Of a stretch of DNA of 64,000 bases, positions 18,445 to 26,899 are shown one piece after another. This stretch comes from Desulfonatronum thiodismutans (GTDB lineage: Bacteria; Desulfobacterota; Desulfovibrionia; Desulfovibrionales; Desulfonatronaceae). Every line of letters starts with the position of its first letter. The first letter of the stretch is position 1. The notes below the pieces were generated by a model. It was given only the letters and a program-made list of their open reading frames with translations, searched no databases and was not told where the DNA came from. The stretch spans positions 166,809-230,808 of the forward strand of contig NZ_JPIK01000005.1 in the NCBI RefSeq assembly GCF_000717475.1. The letters are read 5' to 3'. The translations under genes and the position numbers were made by a program.

Positions 18445-18537
18445 GGAGAGGTACCGAAGTGGCCGTAACGGGGGCGACTCGAAATCGCCTTGTCCCTTAA
18501 CCGGGGCACGTGGGTTCGAATCCCACCCTCTCCGCCA
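18445..18537 (+). tRNA. tRNA-Ser (anticodon CGA)
   Basis: Acceptor GGAGAGG (18445-18451) pairs with CCTCTCC (18527-18533), followed by discriminator G and an encoded CCA. The anticodon stem GGCGA/TCGCC encloses the loop CTCGAAA, giving anticodon CGA (codon UCG). A long class II variable arm (about GTCCCTTAACCGGGGCAC) and a T arm with GGTTCGAATCC are present, as expected for serine. The terminator follows directly. Confidence 0.95.
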
Positions 18538-18545
18538 AGTTATTG

Positions 18546-18590
18546 AAAAAGCAGGTGTTTCCTTTGCAGAGGGAACACCTGCTTTTTTTT
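18546..18590 (+). terminator. strong rho-independent terminator after tRNA-Ser
   Basis: AAAAAGCAGGTGTTTCC pairs with GGAACACCTGC, an 11-12 bp stem around a short loop, followed by eight T residues. Confidence 0.93.
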
Positions 18591-18794
18591 GTGCGTGGAG
18601 GCTGAGTGCATCCGAAATAAGGCAGGAAGAGGGGGAAGGAACGAGAATTCAATCCCAGGTCATGGTGGTCTCATCAAAGTTTACCAGCCTCGATAGTTGC
18701 GTTTGTTTGGCTGTAACAAAGTAGCTCAGGGGCCAGGGAAGATTGTTAGTGACTTTTTGTCCCGGGGGTGATATGCGCTTGTGAAAAAAAAAGC

Positions 18795-19067
18795 ATGATT
18801 TTTGAATCAGAAGATATGCAAGGTAGCTACTCAGCAGAGCCGGAAAGAGACCTGAATCGTGGTAACACGCCAATCCTCCGCTGGCATGAATTCACTCTGC
18901 AACGGTCTTTTTTCAGCAGTCATTCTGGTGAAAGACTGACCCCAGGAGTTTGCAATGGCGTTGAACAGGCCGCTCTTTATGAGCAATTCAAGCATCGTAT
19001 TGGATCAATGCGGCTCGGTGGCACCTCTGTCAGTGATGAAATTGCATTTCAAAATCTGGATTTTTGA
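18795..19067 (+). CDS. possible small protein upstream of the HDOD gene (uncertain)
   Basis: A 90-codon frame in the same direction, ending 12 bases before the HDOD start. It has no hydrophobic segment, no recognised motif and only an A-rich stretch before the ATG. It could be a short leader gene or noise in the 539-base gap 18541-19079, which otherwise shows only the tRNA terminator. Confidence 0.25.
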   Translation: MIFESEDMQGSYSAEPERDLNRGNTPILRWHEFTLQRSFFSSHSGERLTPGVCNGVEQAALYEQFKHRIGSMRLGGTSVSDEIAFQNLDF

Positions 19068-19079
19068 AGAGTAGGTTGT

Positions 19080-20318
19080 ATGGGGCTGCTTAAGGTTGAT
19101 GAATTCAAGCCGGGCATGGTTTTAGCCGCGGATTTGAAATCATCGCAAGGAAGAATGCTCCTGCCTCAGGGGATTCACCTCACGGAGCAGCATATCAAAA
19201 CTTGCAAGATATGGGGGGTTGTCGAGGGTGATATCTTGGGGGAGGGCAACCAGGACGCCGAGACGCCGCCCTCGGTCCTGAATCCCGAGGATTTGGAAAA
19301 AGCCCGTTGCACGGCCAAAATGAAATTTTGTCTGACTGATGTGCGCCATCCAATGGTGCGCGAAGCGGTCAAGCTGTTCATCCTGCGCAAGGCTCAAGCC
19401 TTGGCCCTCAATTCAGGTGATGATTCCGACGCGCTGAGTTTGTCTGATACCAGCCTCTCTGAGCAGGCATTGTTGGGCCGTGAGAAGGTGGAGGACATTG
19501 CCCAACAGGAACTCGAACTGGCCTCGCACCCCGACATTTTACGCCACATTTTGCAGGCTTCCAGCGATCCCCTGGCTTCCGCGGCCTACGTCGCGGAAGT
19601 GGTCGGCAAGGACGTGGCCCTCTCGGCCAAGCTCCTCAAGGTCGTGAACACCCCATTCTACGGATTTCCACAAAAAGTCGACACCATTTCCCGAGCCATC
19701 GTGCTTTTAGGGCAGGATAAAGTCGCGGGCCTGGCAATGGGTATCTCCGTGATCAATATGTTTCAGGGGGTGCAAGGCAAACTGCTGGATATGGCCGGTT
19801 TTTGGAAGCATTCCGTGGCTTGCGGCATTATGGGTATGGTTTTGGCCGCGCACTGCAACGAGCAGGACAAGGAGCATTTTTTCGTCGCCGGCCTGCTCCA
19901 CGATGTCGGACGATTGATCATGCTCAAAAATCGCGTGCAGGCGGTTCAGTCCGTATTAGCCGAATCCCGTCGGCTGAACGTGGCTTTGCACGATCTGGAA
20001 AATGCGCGCTGGGGCTTTGATCATGCAAGGCTGGCCGAGTTGGTTTTGGGGAAATGGCAGTTGCCGGAAAACTTGCTCCTGGCCGTGAGATACCATCATG
20101 CTCCCGGTATTTGCGGATATGCCCGAGATGCAGTCATGATCCATGTTGCTGATTTTTTAACCCATTCTTTGTCTCTGGGCAATAGCGGCTCAACCCTGGT
20201 TCCGCCCCTGGACCGCCACGCTTGGGAGAGTTTGGGGCTGTCCAAGAACGTGCTTCCGGTGCTGGCTCGCCAAGTCGATGCCCAGGTTGGACACACCATG
20301 CGGATATTTTTCGGGTAA
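19080..20318 (+). CDS. HDOD domain protein
   Basis: A 412-aa cytoplasmic protein. An N-terminal ~130-residue region (MGLLKVDEFKPGMVLAADL opening, also seen in HD-GYP and HDOD proteins) precedes an HDOD domain (about 150-345). Family blocks are DPLASAAYVAEVVGKDVAL, LLKVVNTPFYGF, the AIVLLGQDKV helix and an HD-like GLLHDVGRLIM. HDOD proteins usually lack phosphodiesterase activity and serve as signalling adaptors in two-component and c-di-GMP pathways. The hybrid kinase starts six bases after its stop, so the two are almost certainly cotranscribed and functionally linked. Confidence 0.85.
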   Translation: MGLLKVDEFKPGMVLAADLKSSQGRMLLPQGIHLTEQHIKTCKIWGVVEGDILGEGNQDAETPPSVLNPEDLEKARCTAKMKFCLTDVRHPMVREAVKLFILRKAQALALNSGDDSDALSLSDTSLSEQALLGREKVEDIAQQELELASHPDILRHILQASSDPLASAAYVAEVVGKDVALSAKLLKVVNTPFYGFPQKVDTISRAIVLLGQDKVAGLAMGISVINMFQGVQGKLLDMAGFWKHSVACGIMGMVLAAHCNEQDKEHFFVAGLLHDVGRLIMLKNRVQAVQSVLAESRRLNVALHDLENARWGFDHARLAELVLGKWQLPENLLLAVRYHHAPGICGYARDAVMIHVADFLTHSLSLGNSGSTLVPPLDRHAWESLGLSKNVLPVLARQVDAQVGHTMRIFFG

Positions 20319-20324
20319 ACGACA

Positions 20325-22100
20325 ATGGCTCTCCCTTTGGATTTCTCTGATTCGCGCATTCGTCGAGTGTCGTACCTGGAAGAGGTCAACAGGGCGTCAC
20401 TCCAGGCGCTTCAACTGGTGTTGGAAATGGGCAGACAAGGTACCAGTCTGAATCGCATCGATGATCCGCGGACGATTCTTGAGGAGTTTCACGACAAGAC
20501 CCATCAGTTGATCCCGTGGAAAGCCGCCGCATTCTACCTGATGGATGAGCAGAGCGCGGTTCTGGATATGGCCCTGTGCAGGCCGTTGGAATCCGCGCCG
20601 CATCTCAGTGCGGTTTTTGACCGTCTTTTTGAGGATCGGACCCTGTCCCTGGCTTTGCATGATGCCAGCCACACGTTCGTCGAGGTTGACGGGTGCGAGG
20701 TGCTGATGCATGCCTTGAACACGATTACCCGGTGCCGGGGTTTTTTTTTGGGCATTCCCACGGATTCTCGGAAATCAATCCCGGACACGTCCCTGGCTAT
20801 TCTTTCAATCATGATGCAGTCCGCTGCCCAAACCTTGGAAAGTTATGAGCTGTATCGGCTGATTCGCCGGGTCAATTCTGCTCTGGAAGAAAAGGTCGAA
20901 CGCCTGGAAGTGGAAATGGCCGACCGTATGCGGGCCGAGGCGGAGCGGGAAAAATTGCAAGGCCAGTTGCTCCAGGCCCAGAAGATGGAGGCCTTGGGCA
21001 TCCTGGCCGGAGGCGTGGCCCATGATTTCAATAATTTGTTGCAGATCATGGGCGGAAAAATTCAGCTTCTCCTCCATGCCAATCCGGGCAGATATATTGC
21101 AAACAAACATCTGCGCACGGTGAGTAAATCCATTGATCGCGCGGCGGCTCTGGTTCGGCAATTGTTGGTCTTTGGTCGCAAAACCGAGCCCCAGATGCAG
21201 CACATTGATCTCGGGTATGAGCTGGAGGAAATTGCCGGAATGCTTGAGGGAACCATTCCCGCTTCGATTCATGTTGAACTGGGCGTGCAGTGCCAAACAT
21301 GGCCGATAAGCGCCGACCCGTTGCAGATTGAGCAGATACTTCTCAACCTGACGAAAAATGCCGTGGACGCCATGCCCTCCGGAGGCCGGCTGGCCATTGC
21401 AACGCAGAACGTGATCCTGGGCGAGGAGTTCGTTCGTTCGCACATGGGCGCAAAGCCCGGAAGGCATGTGCTCTTGACGGTGACGGACACGGGGGTCGGC
21501 ATGGAGTCAGAAGTTTTGCGACAGGTCTTCGACCCTTTCTTTACCACCAAGGAAGTAGGCAAGGGCACCGGTCTGGGCTTGGCTTCGGTCTACGGTATCG
21601 TCAAGGCGCATGGCGGGTACATTCAATGTACCAGCCGGTCCGGCCGAGGTACGATCTTTTCAGTTTATCTACCGGTTGCGGAGCAGGAGGGCGAGGCAAA
21701 ATGCGACAAGCCGCCCAAAGCCGTCTCCAAAAGCGGCAGCAAAACCATTCTGGTGGTGGACGACGAGCCTGATATCCGGGAACTGACCCAGGAGGCGTTG
21801 GAGTCGTTCGGGTATGCCGTACAATGCGCGGCCAGCGGAGAGCAGGCCTTGGATATGTATCAGCGCAACGGCAAAGCCATCGACCTGGTCCTGCTGGACT
21901 TGAGCATGCCGGGCATGGGCGGGTGCGGATGTCTCCAGGAGCTGTTGCGCCTCGACCCTTCGGCCAAAGTGTTGATCATCAGCGGGAATGCGGCCAAATG
22001 CCAGAGCAATGATCTCCTGTTGTCCGGAGCCAAAGGCTTTCTCGGAAAGCCGTACCAATTGCGGGTTCTGGCGGCCAAAGTACGCGAGGTTCTGGGGTGA
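20325..22100 (+). CDS. hybrid sensor histidine kinase (GAF-like, HisKA, HATPase, REC)
   Basis: A 591-aa soluble kinase with no transmembrane segment. The N-terminal ~175 residues look GAF-like, followed by a coiled coil (about 183-220). The HisKA box with phospho-acceptor His233 is in GGVAHDFNNLLQ. The catalytic ATPase has NAVDAMPSGG (N box), DTGVGM (G1), FDPFFTTK (F box) and GTGLGLASVYG (G2). A C-terminal REC domain starts with ILVVDDEPDIRE and has an acceptor Asp in VLLDLSMPG and a late Lys in GKPY. The GVAHDFNN form is typical of NtrB-like kinases. Operon partner of the HDOD protein. The output target is not in the window. Confidence 0.9.
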   Translation: MALPLDFSDSRIRRVSYLEEVNRASLQALQLVLEMGRQGTSLNRIDDPRTILEEFHDKTHQLIPWKAAAFYLMDEQSAVLDMALCRPLESAPHLSAVFDRLFEDRTLSLALHDASHTFVEVDGCEVLMHALNTITRCRGFFLGIPTDSRKSIPDTSLAILSIMMQSAAQTLESYELYRLIRRVNSALEEKVERLEVEMADRMRAEAEREKLQGQLLQAQKMEALGILAGGVAHDFNNLLQIMGGKIQLLLHANPGRYIANKHLRTVSKSIDRAAALVRQLLVFGRKTEPQMQHIDLGYELEEIAGMLEGTIPASIHVELGVQCQTWPISADPLQIEQILLNLTKNAVDAMPSGGRLAIATQNVILGEEFVRSHMGAKPGRHVLLTVTDTGVGMESEVLRQVFDPFFTTKEVGKGTGLGLASVYGIVKAHGGYIQCTSRSGRGTIFSVYLPVAEQEGEAKCDKPPKAVSKSGSKTILVVDDEPDIRELTQEALESFGYAVQCAASGEQALDMYQRNGKAIDLVLLDLSMPGMGGCGCLQELLRLDPSAKVLIISGNAAKCQSNDLLLSGAKGFLGKPYQLRVLAAKVREVLG

Positions 22101-22160
22101 TTTCGGCGGGAATTCTGGTCCTTTGGCTGATCCCCGCTCCATGTCGTCCCTGGGGAGCTC

Positions 22161-22331
22161 CTATTCCATGGCGTGTCCGCGTTCCCGTGCCGTTTTTAGC
22201 AGTTCGTCGCGCGAGGCCTCTTGTGCGCCTTGATCGCCTTGCACCAGAAGGACTTGACTGGGCCATTTGCGCATCCGCTTCACGAAATTAACCATGTCGC
22301 GTTGATCGGCGTGGGCCGGATTCTCGATATC
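22161..22331 (-). pseudogene. C-terminal remnant of a beta-CASP metallo-beta-lactamase RNase
   Basis: The minus-strand frame ending at the TAG at 22161-22163 reads NPAHADQRDMVNFVKRMRK, then WPSQVLLVQGDQGAQEASRD and a short end. This matches the RMMBL tail (SAHADQxDLVNFxxRM, LVHGD) of beta-CASP metallohydrolase/RNase proteins. Only about 55 codons remain. An in-frame stop lies at 22332 and the catalytic HxHxDH domain is absent, so this is a decayed gene end. It fills most of the 306-base gap between the kinase and the AspT-type transporter. Confidence 0.7.
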
Positions 22332-22336
22332 TCATT

Positions 22337-22387
22337 GAAAACGCTGTTGTTTCCTTGAAATGAAAGGAGGCTGTGGCGTTTTTTGTT
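22337..22387 (+). terminator. probable terminator downstream of the HDOD-kinase operon
   Basis: AAACGC (22338-22343) pairs with GCGTTT (22376-22381), with inner pairing TCCTT/AAGGA, followed by TTTTTTGTTT. On the other strand it would end the transporter gene weakly. Confidence 0.45.
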
Positions 22388-22406
22388 TCGAGTGTAGAGT
22401 GGAGGG

Positions 22407-24095
22407 TTACAGGTACACCAGCACCGTTCCGGCCAGGGCCAGGAAGACGTTGGCAAAGGTGTAGGTTCCGGCGTAGCCCAGGGCGGGGATGGGACTTTTT
22501 GCGGCTTGGGTGATCACGTTAAGGGAGGGGGTGCTGGTCATGGCGCCGGTGATGGCTCCCAGGAGTAGAGCGGGTTGAATGCCGAGCACGAAGCGGCCGA
22601 AGAGCAGGCCGACGATGACAGGGGTAAGAGTGATCACCATTCCGCTGAAAAAGAGCGGCAGGCCCACGGACAGCAGGGCGTCCACGATGCCCACCCCGGC
22701 CTTGACCCCGATGCCGGCCATGAAAAAGAGCAGACCCAGTTCCCGCAGAATCCAGCGCGCCGCGGGCGGGACCCGGCCGAAGGTCGGGTGCATGGAGCGC
22801 AGGAAGCCGATGGTCAGTCCGGCGAAGAGCAGGCCCCCGGCCGTGCCCAGTCCCACGGCCACGTCGCCGATCTTGACGCTGATCTGGCCCAGCAGCATGC
22901 CGCCGACAATGCCGAAGCAAAACGTCAACAGGTCGGTCTGCACGAATCGACGCTCCACGTAACCGAAGGCGCTGACCAAGCGCTCAAGGCGATTCTTCAG
23001 GCCGGTGACCACCAGCACGTCGCCTTTTTCCACCTGAAAATCCAGGCTCATCGGCAGTTCCACCTGGGTCCGGATGACCCTGGTGATGAAGCAGCCGTAG
23101 ACCGCGGGAATGTGCAGCTCGCTGATCCGCTTGCCCACGGCCCCAGACTTGCTGACCACCACGGCCACGGTGTCGATGGGGGTTTCCAGGAGATGGGCGT
23201 CGAAAGTTCCTGGGCCGATGTAGTCGGTCAATCCTTCCAACTTGGTCAGCGGGCCGGCTACGGCGACCAGGTCGCCGTGTTGCAGGGTGGTCTGGGCGTC
23301 GGGCAGGAACAGTTCATCCCCACGTCGAACCTGCTGGATCACGCACCCCGTGGTCCGCACGAACTGCAAGTCACGCAGCGGTTTGCCGATGATCTTCGGA
23401 TTGACGACCTCAAAGGCCCGAACCCGCAGGCTGCGGCTCTCTTCCAGATCCTGGTCCTCACCCTCGTCCGTACCGAAGCCACTCCGGCTCTTCCGGGCCA
23501 GCTTGGCGGCCTCGGCTGGCAGGTCGATGCACAGCAGCCTTGGCAGAAAACGGATGCAGGCGATCAATCCGGCCAACCCGAAAAGATAGGTGATGGCATA
23601 GCTGGCCGTGAGGTCGCCCAGGAGAACTTCGATTTGCTCTGCGGACAGGGCGTGGGCCAGGCCGTCGCGGATTCCGGCCTCGGAAGCGGCCAGGGTCGGC
23701 GTGCTGGTCAAGGCGCCGGCGACCATTCCGGCGATCATGGCCGGGCCGAGTTCCAGCATGGCCCCCAGGAGCAGGGCCGCGCCAATGGCGCTGAGCACAA
23801 CCACCACGGACAGGGCCAAATACTTCAAGCCGTCCTGGGCAAAGACGCTGAAAAATCGGGGACCGGCCTGCAAGCCCACGGAGTAGATGAACAGGACGAA
23901 TCCGACTTCCTGCACGGAGTGGGGCACCTGAAAACCGAAGTGGCCGAAGAACAAACCGGCCAAGAGCACTCCGGAGGTTGGGCCCACCTCGAGCCCACGC
24001 CAGTTCAGGTTGCCGACCAGATAGCCCAGGCCAAGAACAAGGAAGAATACCAGTAGGTTATTGGCGTGAAGCAGCGAAACGACGTCGATGACCAT
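22407..24095 (-). CDS. AspT/YidE-type putative transporter with TrkA_C domains
   Basis: A 562-aa inner-membrane protein of the aspartate:alanine exchanger (AspT) superfamily. Five to six N-terminal transmembrane helices contain the family motif GxxSGALTSTPTLAASEAG (here MVAGALTSTPTLAASEAG). Two cytosolic TrkA-C (RCK_C) domains follow (about 200-370). A second set of helices has the matching TGAMTSTPSLNVIT repeat. Length and layout match family members of about 540-565 aa. The substrate is unknown: AspT exchanges aspartate for alanine, and YidE/YbjL are uncharacterised. The start at 24095 (MVIDVV) is chosen from the family N-terminus; an upstream Met would add 21 unlikely residues. Divergent from the cobalamin gene. 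Confidence 0.85.
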   Translation of the reverse strand: MVIDVVSLLHANNLLVFFLVLGLGYLVGNLNWRGLEVGPTSGVLLAGLFFGHFGFQVPHSVQEVGFVLFIYSVGLQAGPRFFSVFAQDGLKYLALSVVVVLSAIGAALLLGAMLELGPAMIAGMVAGALTSTPTLAASEAGIRDGLAHALSAEQIEVLLGDLTASYAITYLFGLAGLIACIRFLPRLLCIDLPAEAAKLARKSRSGFGTDEGEDQDLEESRSLRVRAFEVVNPKIIGKPLRDLQFVRTTGCVIQQVRRGDELFLPDAQTTLQHGDLVAVAGPLTKLEGLTDYIGPGTFDAHLLETPIDTVAVVVSKSGAVGKRISELHIPAVYGCFITRVIRTQVELPMSLDFQVEKGDVLVVTGLKNRLERLVSAFGYVERRFVQTDLLTFCFGIVGGMLLGQISVKIGDVAVGLGTAGGLLFAGLTIGFLRSMHPTFGRVPPAARWILRELGLLFFMAGIGVKAGVGIVDALLSVGLPLFFSGMVITLTPVIVGLLFGRFVLGIQPALLLGAITGAMTSTPSLNVITQAAKSPIPALGYAGTYTFANVFLALAGTVLVYL

Positions 24096-24207
24096 GGGAT
24101 CGATCCGTAATCGCTTTCCAGCGTCATTGCAAACCAACGCCGCGAGCAGGCCTCTCAACCGTGCACTGATATTGACGAATCAACGTCGTCAGGCCCATAC
24201 TTGAAGA

Positions 24208-26898
24208 ATGGACACGCGAACCCATGGCGGAAACATCTGGCAACTGGCCCGGAATTTGGGGTGCGAACCACGGGAGATTCTGGATTTTTCGGCCAGCATC
24301 AACCCTTTCGGGCCACCCTCCTGGCTCGGTGAAACGATCCGGGATGTTGTTTCGGACCTGCGGCACTATCCCGATCCGGACTGCTCCGAACTGCTTCAGG
24401 CCGCTTCCGGGCATTACGGCATTTCCGTAAACGAACTGGTGGCGGACAACGGTACGGCGGAGATTCTGCATCGCCTTCCGCTCCTGTTTGTCGGGGACTC
24501 CAGGCCGGGGCGGTCCGTCATCCCCGGACCGGCCTATGCCGACTACGCCGCGACGTGCGCGGCCCACCGGCTGGAGGTGAACCATCTTCCCCTGGAGCCG
24601 CGTGACGATTTCGCGCTGGATTGGGACCGGCTTCACGACAGGCTCCGTGAGGATTCGCGCTCTCCGGCCCTGACCTTTCTGGGCCAGCCGAACAATCCCA
24701 CTGGGCGGACCTTTTCCCCCGACCGTCTGCGGGCCCTGGCCGCGGAGCATCCCAGGTGCTGGTTCATCGTGGACGAGGCTTTCGCGGACTTCGTGCACGG
24801 ACTGGATCGGCTACTTCACCGGCGTCCGCCCAACGTGATCGTTCTGCTCTCCCTGACTAAATTTTACGCCCTGCCCGGACTGCGCATCGGTCTGGCGGCC
24901 ATGGAGCCCGCCCTGGCAACGCGCTACCGCAAGCGCTCCCCGGACTGGTCCGTGAACACCCTGGCCCAGATCGCGGGAGCGCGGTGCCTTCAGGACGCCG
25001 AATTTCAGCGGGAGAGCCGGGAACGCACGGTCCTGGAGCGGGACCGGTTCGCCGCGGCCCTGGCCGGGATGGCGGGCCTGCGGGTCTTTTCCTCGGAGGC
25101 CAATTTCCTGCTGTGTCGCGGTCTCGGTCCGGAATTCGACGCCGGTCGGCTGGCCGGGAAGCTGCTTGGTCAACGGATCGCCATTCGAGCCTGCGCGAAC
25201 TTTCCGGGCCTGGACAGCTCGTATTTTCGACTGGCCGTGCGTCGGCCCGAGGAGAATGATCTCCTGCTGGACGCCCTGGGCGAAGCGCTGGAGCCCGCCG
25301 GTCGGCTCCACTCCCCGGCCTGGCCCCGCTCGCGGCCCCGCAAGCGGGCCACCCCGGCCCTGATGTTTCAGGGCACCTGCTCAAATGCCGGGAAAAGCCT
25401 GCTCACCGCGGCTCTGTGCCGGATTCTGCGTCAGGACGGGTTTTCCCCGGCCCCGTTCAAGGCCCAGAACATGGCCCTGAATTCCGGGGTCACTCCGGAC
25501 GGCGGGGAAATCGGCCGGGCCCAGATCCTTCAGGCCCAGGCCTGCGGCCTGGAGCCGGACCGACGGATGAACCCGATTCTGCTCAAGCCCAATTCCGAAA
25601 CCGGCTCCCAGGTCATTGTCATGGGAGCGCCACGGGGCAACATGACCGTGGGGGCCTACATCCGGGCCAAGGAAGAGCTGCGGGGCCTGGTTCACGACGC
25701 CTACGACAGGCTGTCCGCGGAGCACGACGTAATGGTCCTGGAGGGGGCCGGCAGTCCGGCGGAGATCAATCTCAGGCATCATGACCTTGTGAACATGACC
25801 ATGGCCCGCCACGCCCGGGCCGCGGTCTATCTGGTGGGCGACATCGACCGGGGCGGCGTGTTCGCGGCCCTGAGCGGGACCATGGACATGCTGGAGAAAT
25901 GGGAGCGAGACCTGGTCCGCGGACTGGTGATCAACAAATTTCGCGGCCAGCGCTCCCTGCTGGACCCGGCCTTGGACTGGGTTGCTCGGCGCACGGCCCG
26001 GCCCGTGTTAGGGGTGGTTCCCTATCTAGCCGACCTGGGGCTGCCTGAGGAAGACTCCGTGAACTTCAAGCAGGGCGCGCTGTTTCGTCCGGACCGGTCG
26101 CGTGGGGTAAGCGGCCCGGGCCAGGGTGTGGCCCAGGATGTGGCGTTGGACGTGGCTTGCCTGGACCTGCCGCATATCTCCAATTTTACAGACTTGGACC
26201 CCCTGGCCGCGGAGCCGGGCGTGGCCGTGCGCCTGGTCCGCCATGTCGGGGAACTGGGCGTTCCGGACCTGCTGATCCTGCCCGGCAGCAAGAACGTGAT
26301 GGCGGACATGGATTTTGTCCGCCGGCGGGGCCTGGCCGAGGCCGTGGTCAGGCTGGCTGAGGCCGGCGGAACGCAGATTCTGGGCATTTGCGGCGGATAC
26401 CAGATGCTCGGCATGCGGATCGAGGACCCTCACGGCCTGGAGTCCGCGACCCGGACGTCCATCCCCGGTCTGGGGCTGCTTGCGTTGACCACCTGTCTGG
26501 AACCGGACAAGACGTTGCGACGGACCGTGGCCGAGCATTCCGTCTCGGGGCTGGAGGTCACGGGGTATGAAATCCATCATGGGCAATCCGCTCCGGAGCC
26601 CGGATGCGCCGACCTGGTCGTCGCCGTGAAGACGGCAGATGGCCGAGTCATCGGCCTGGGGCTGCGCGACAAGCCCATATGGGGATCGTATCTGCACGGC
26701 ATCTTCGACGACGCGCTATTTCGGCGCTGGCTTTTGAACGCGATCCTGACCGCCAAGGGCGAATCGCCCCTGACCGCCGTCGGAGACTGGGACACGGAAA
26801 TCGCTCTGGATCGTCTGGCGGACCATGTGCGCCAGCACCTGGATATTGCGAGGATGTACGACAACCTTGGCCTTGGCCAAACCCTGGAGGTGCGTTGA
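24208..26898 (+). CDS. cobQ: CobD-CobQ fusion: threonine-phosphate decarboxylase / cobyric acid synthase
   Basis: An 896-aa bifunctional cobalamin enzyme. Residues 1-365 form a PLP-dependent fold-type I domain of the CobD (Salmonella)/CobC type, opening with THGGN and with SINPFGPP, GQPNNPTG and Schiff-base Lys218 in SLTKFYALPGLR. It makes (R)-1-amino-2-propanol phosphate from threonine phosphate. After a basic, proline-rich linker, residues 383-896 are cobyric acid synthase: P-loop-like GTCSNAGKSLL, PFKAQNMALNSGVT, then the class I amidotransferase part with nucleophile Cys in ILGICGGYQMLG and His in GSYLHGIF. It amidates adenosylcobyrinic diamide four times. The two activities are successive inputs to adenosylcobinamide phosphate. 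No frameshift at the junction. Coupled to zupT. Confidence 0.92.
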   Translation: MDTRTHGGNIWQLARNLGCEPREILDFSASINPFGPPSWLGETIRDVVSDLRHYPDPDCSELLQAASGHYGISVNELVADNGTAEILHRLPLLFVGDSRPGRSVIPGPAYADYAATCAAHRLEVNHLPLEPRDDFALDWDRLHDRLREDSRSPALTFLGQPNNPTGRTFSPDRLRALAAEHPRCWFIVDEAFADFVHGLDRLLHRRPPNVIVLLSLTKFYALPGLRIGLAAMEPALATRYRKRSPDWSVNTLAQIAGARCLQDAEFQRESRERTVLERDRFAAALAGMAGLRVFSSEANFLLCRGLGPEFDAGRLAGKLLGQRIAIRACANFPGLDSSYFRLAVRRPEENDLLLDALGEALEPAGRLHSPAWPRSRPRKRATPALMFQGTCSNAGKSLLTAALCRILRQDGFSPAPFKAQNMALNSGVTPDGGEIGRAQILQAQACGLEPDRRMNPILLKPNSETGSQVIVMGAPRGNMTVGAYIRAKEELRGLVHDAYDRLSAEHDVMVLEGAGSPAEINLRHHDLVNMTMARHARAAVYLVGDIDRGGVFAALSGTMDMLEKWERDLVRGLVINKFRGQRSLLDPALDWVARRTARPVLGVVPYLADLGLPEEDSVNFKQGALFRPDRSRGVSGPGQGVAQDVALDVACLDLPHISNFTDLDPLAAEPGVAVRLVRHVGELGVPDLLILPGSKNVMADMDFVRRRGLAEAVVRLAEAGGTQILGICGGYQMLGMRIEDPHGLESATRTSIPGLGLLALTTCLEPDKTLRRTVAEHSVSGLEVTGYEIHHGQSAPEPGCADLVVAVKTADGRVIGLGLRDKPIWGSYLHGIFDDALFRRWLLNAILTAKGESPLTAVGDWDTEIALDRLADHVRQHLDIARMYDNLGLGQTLEVR

Positions 26899-26899
26899 C

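Noticed and set aside
18445..18537. tRNA-Ser as an integration site for a mobile island
   Set aside because: No integrase gene and no duplicated tRNA 3' end were found downstream. The following genes look chromosomal.
22575..24056. 493-aa plus-strand frame opposite the AspT-type gene
   Set aside because: It has the Gln/His/Gly-rich composition typical of antisense frames in high-GC genes. The minus-strand gene has clear family motifs.
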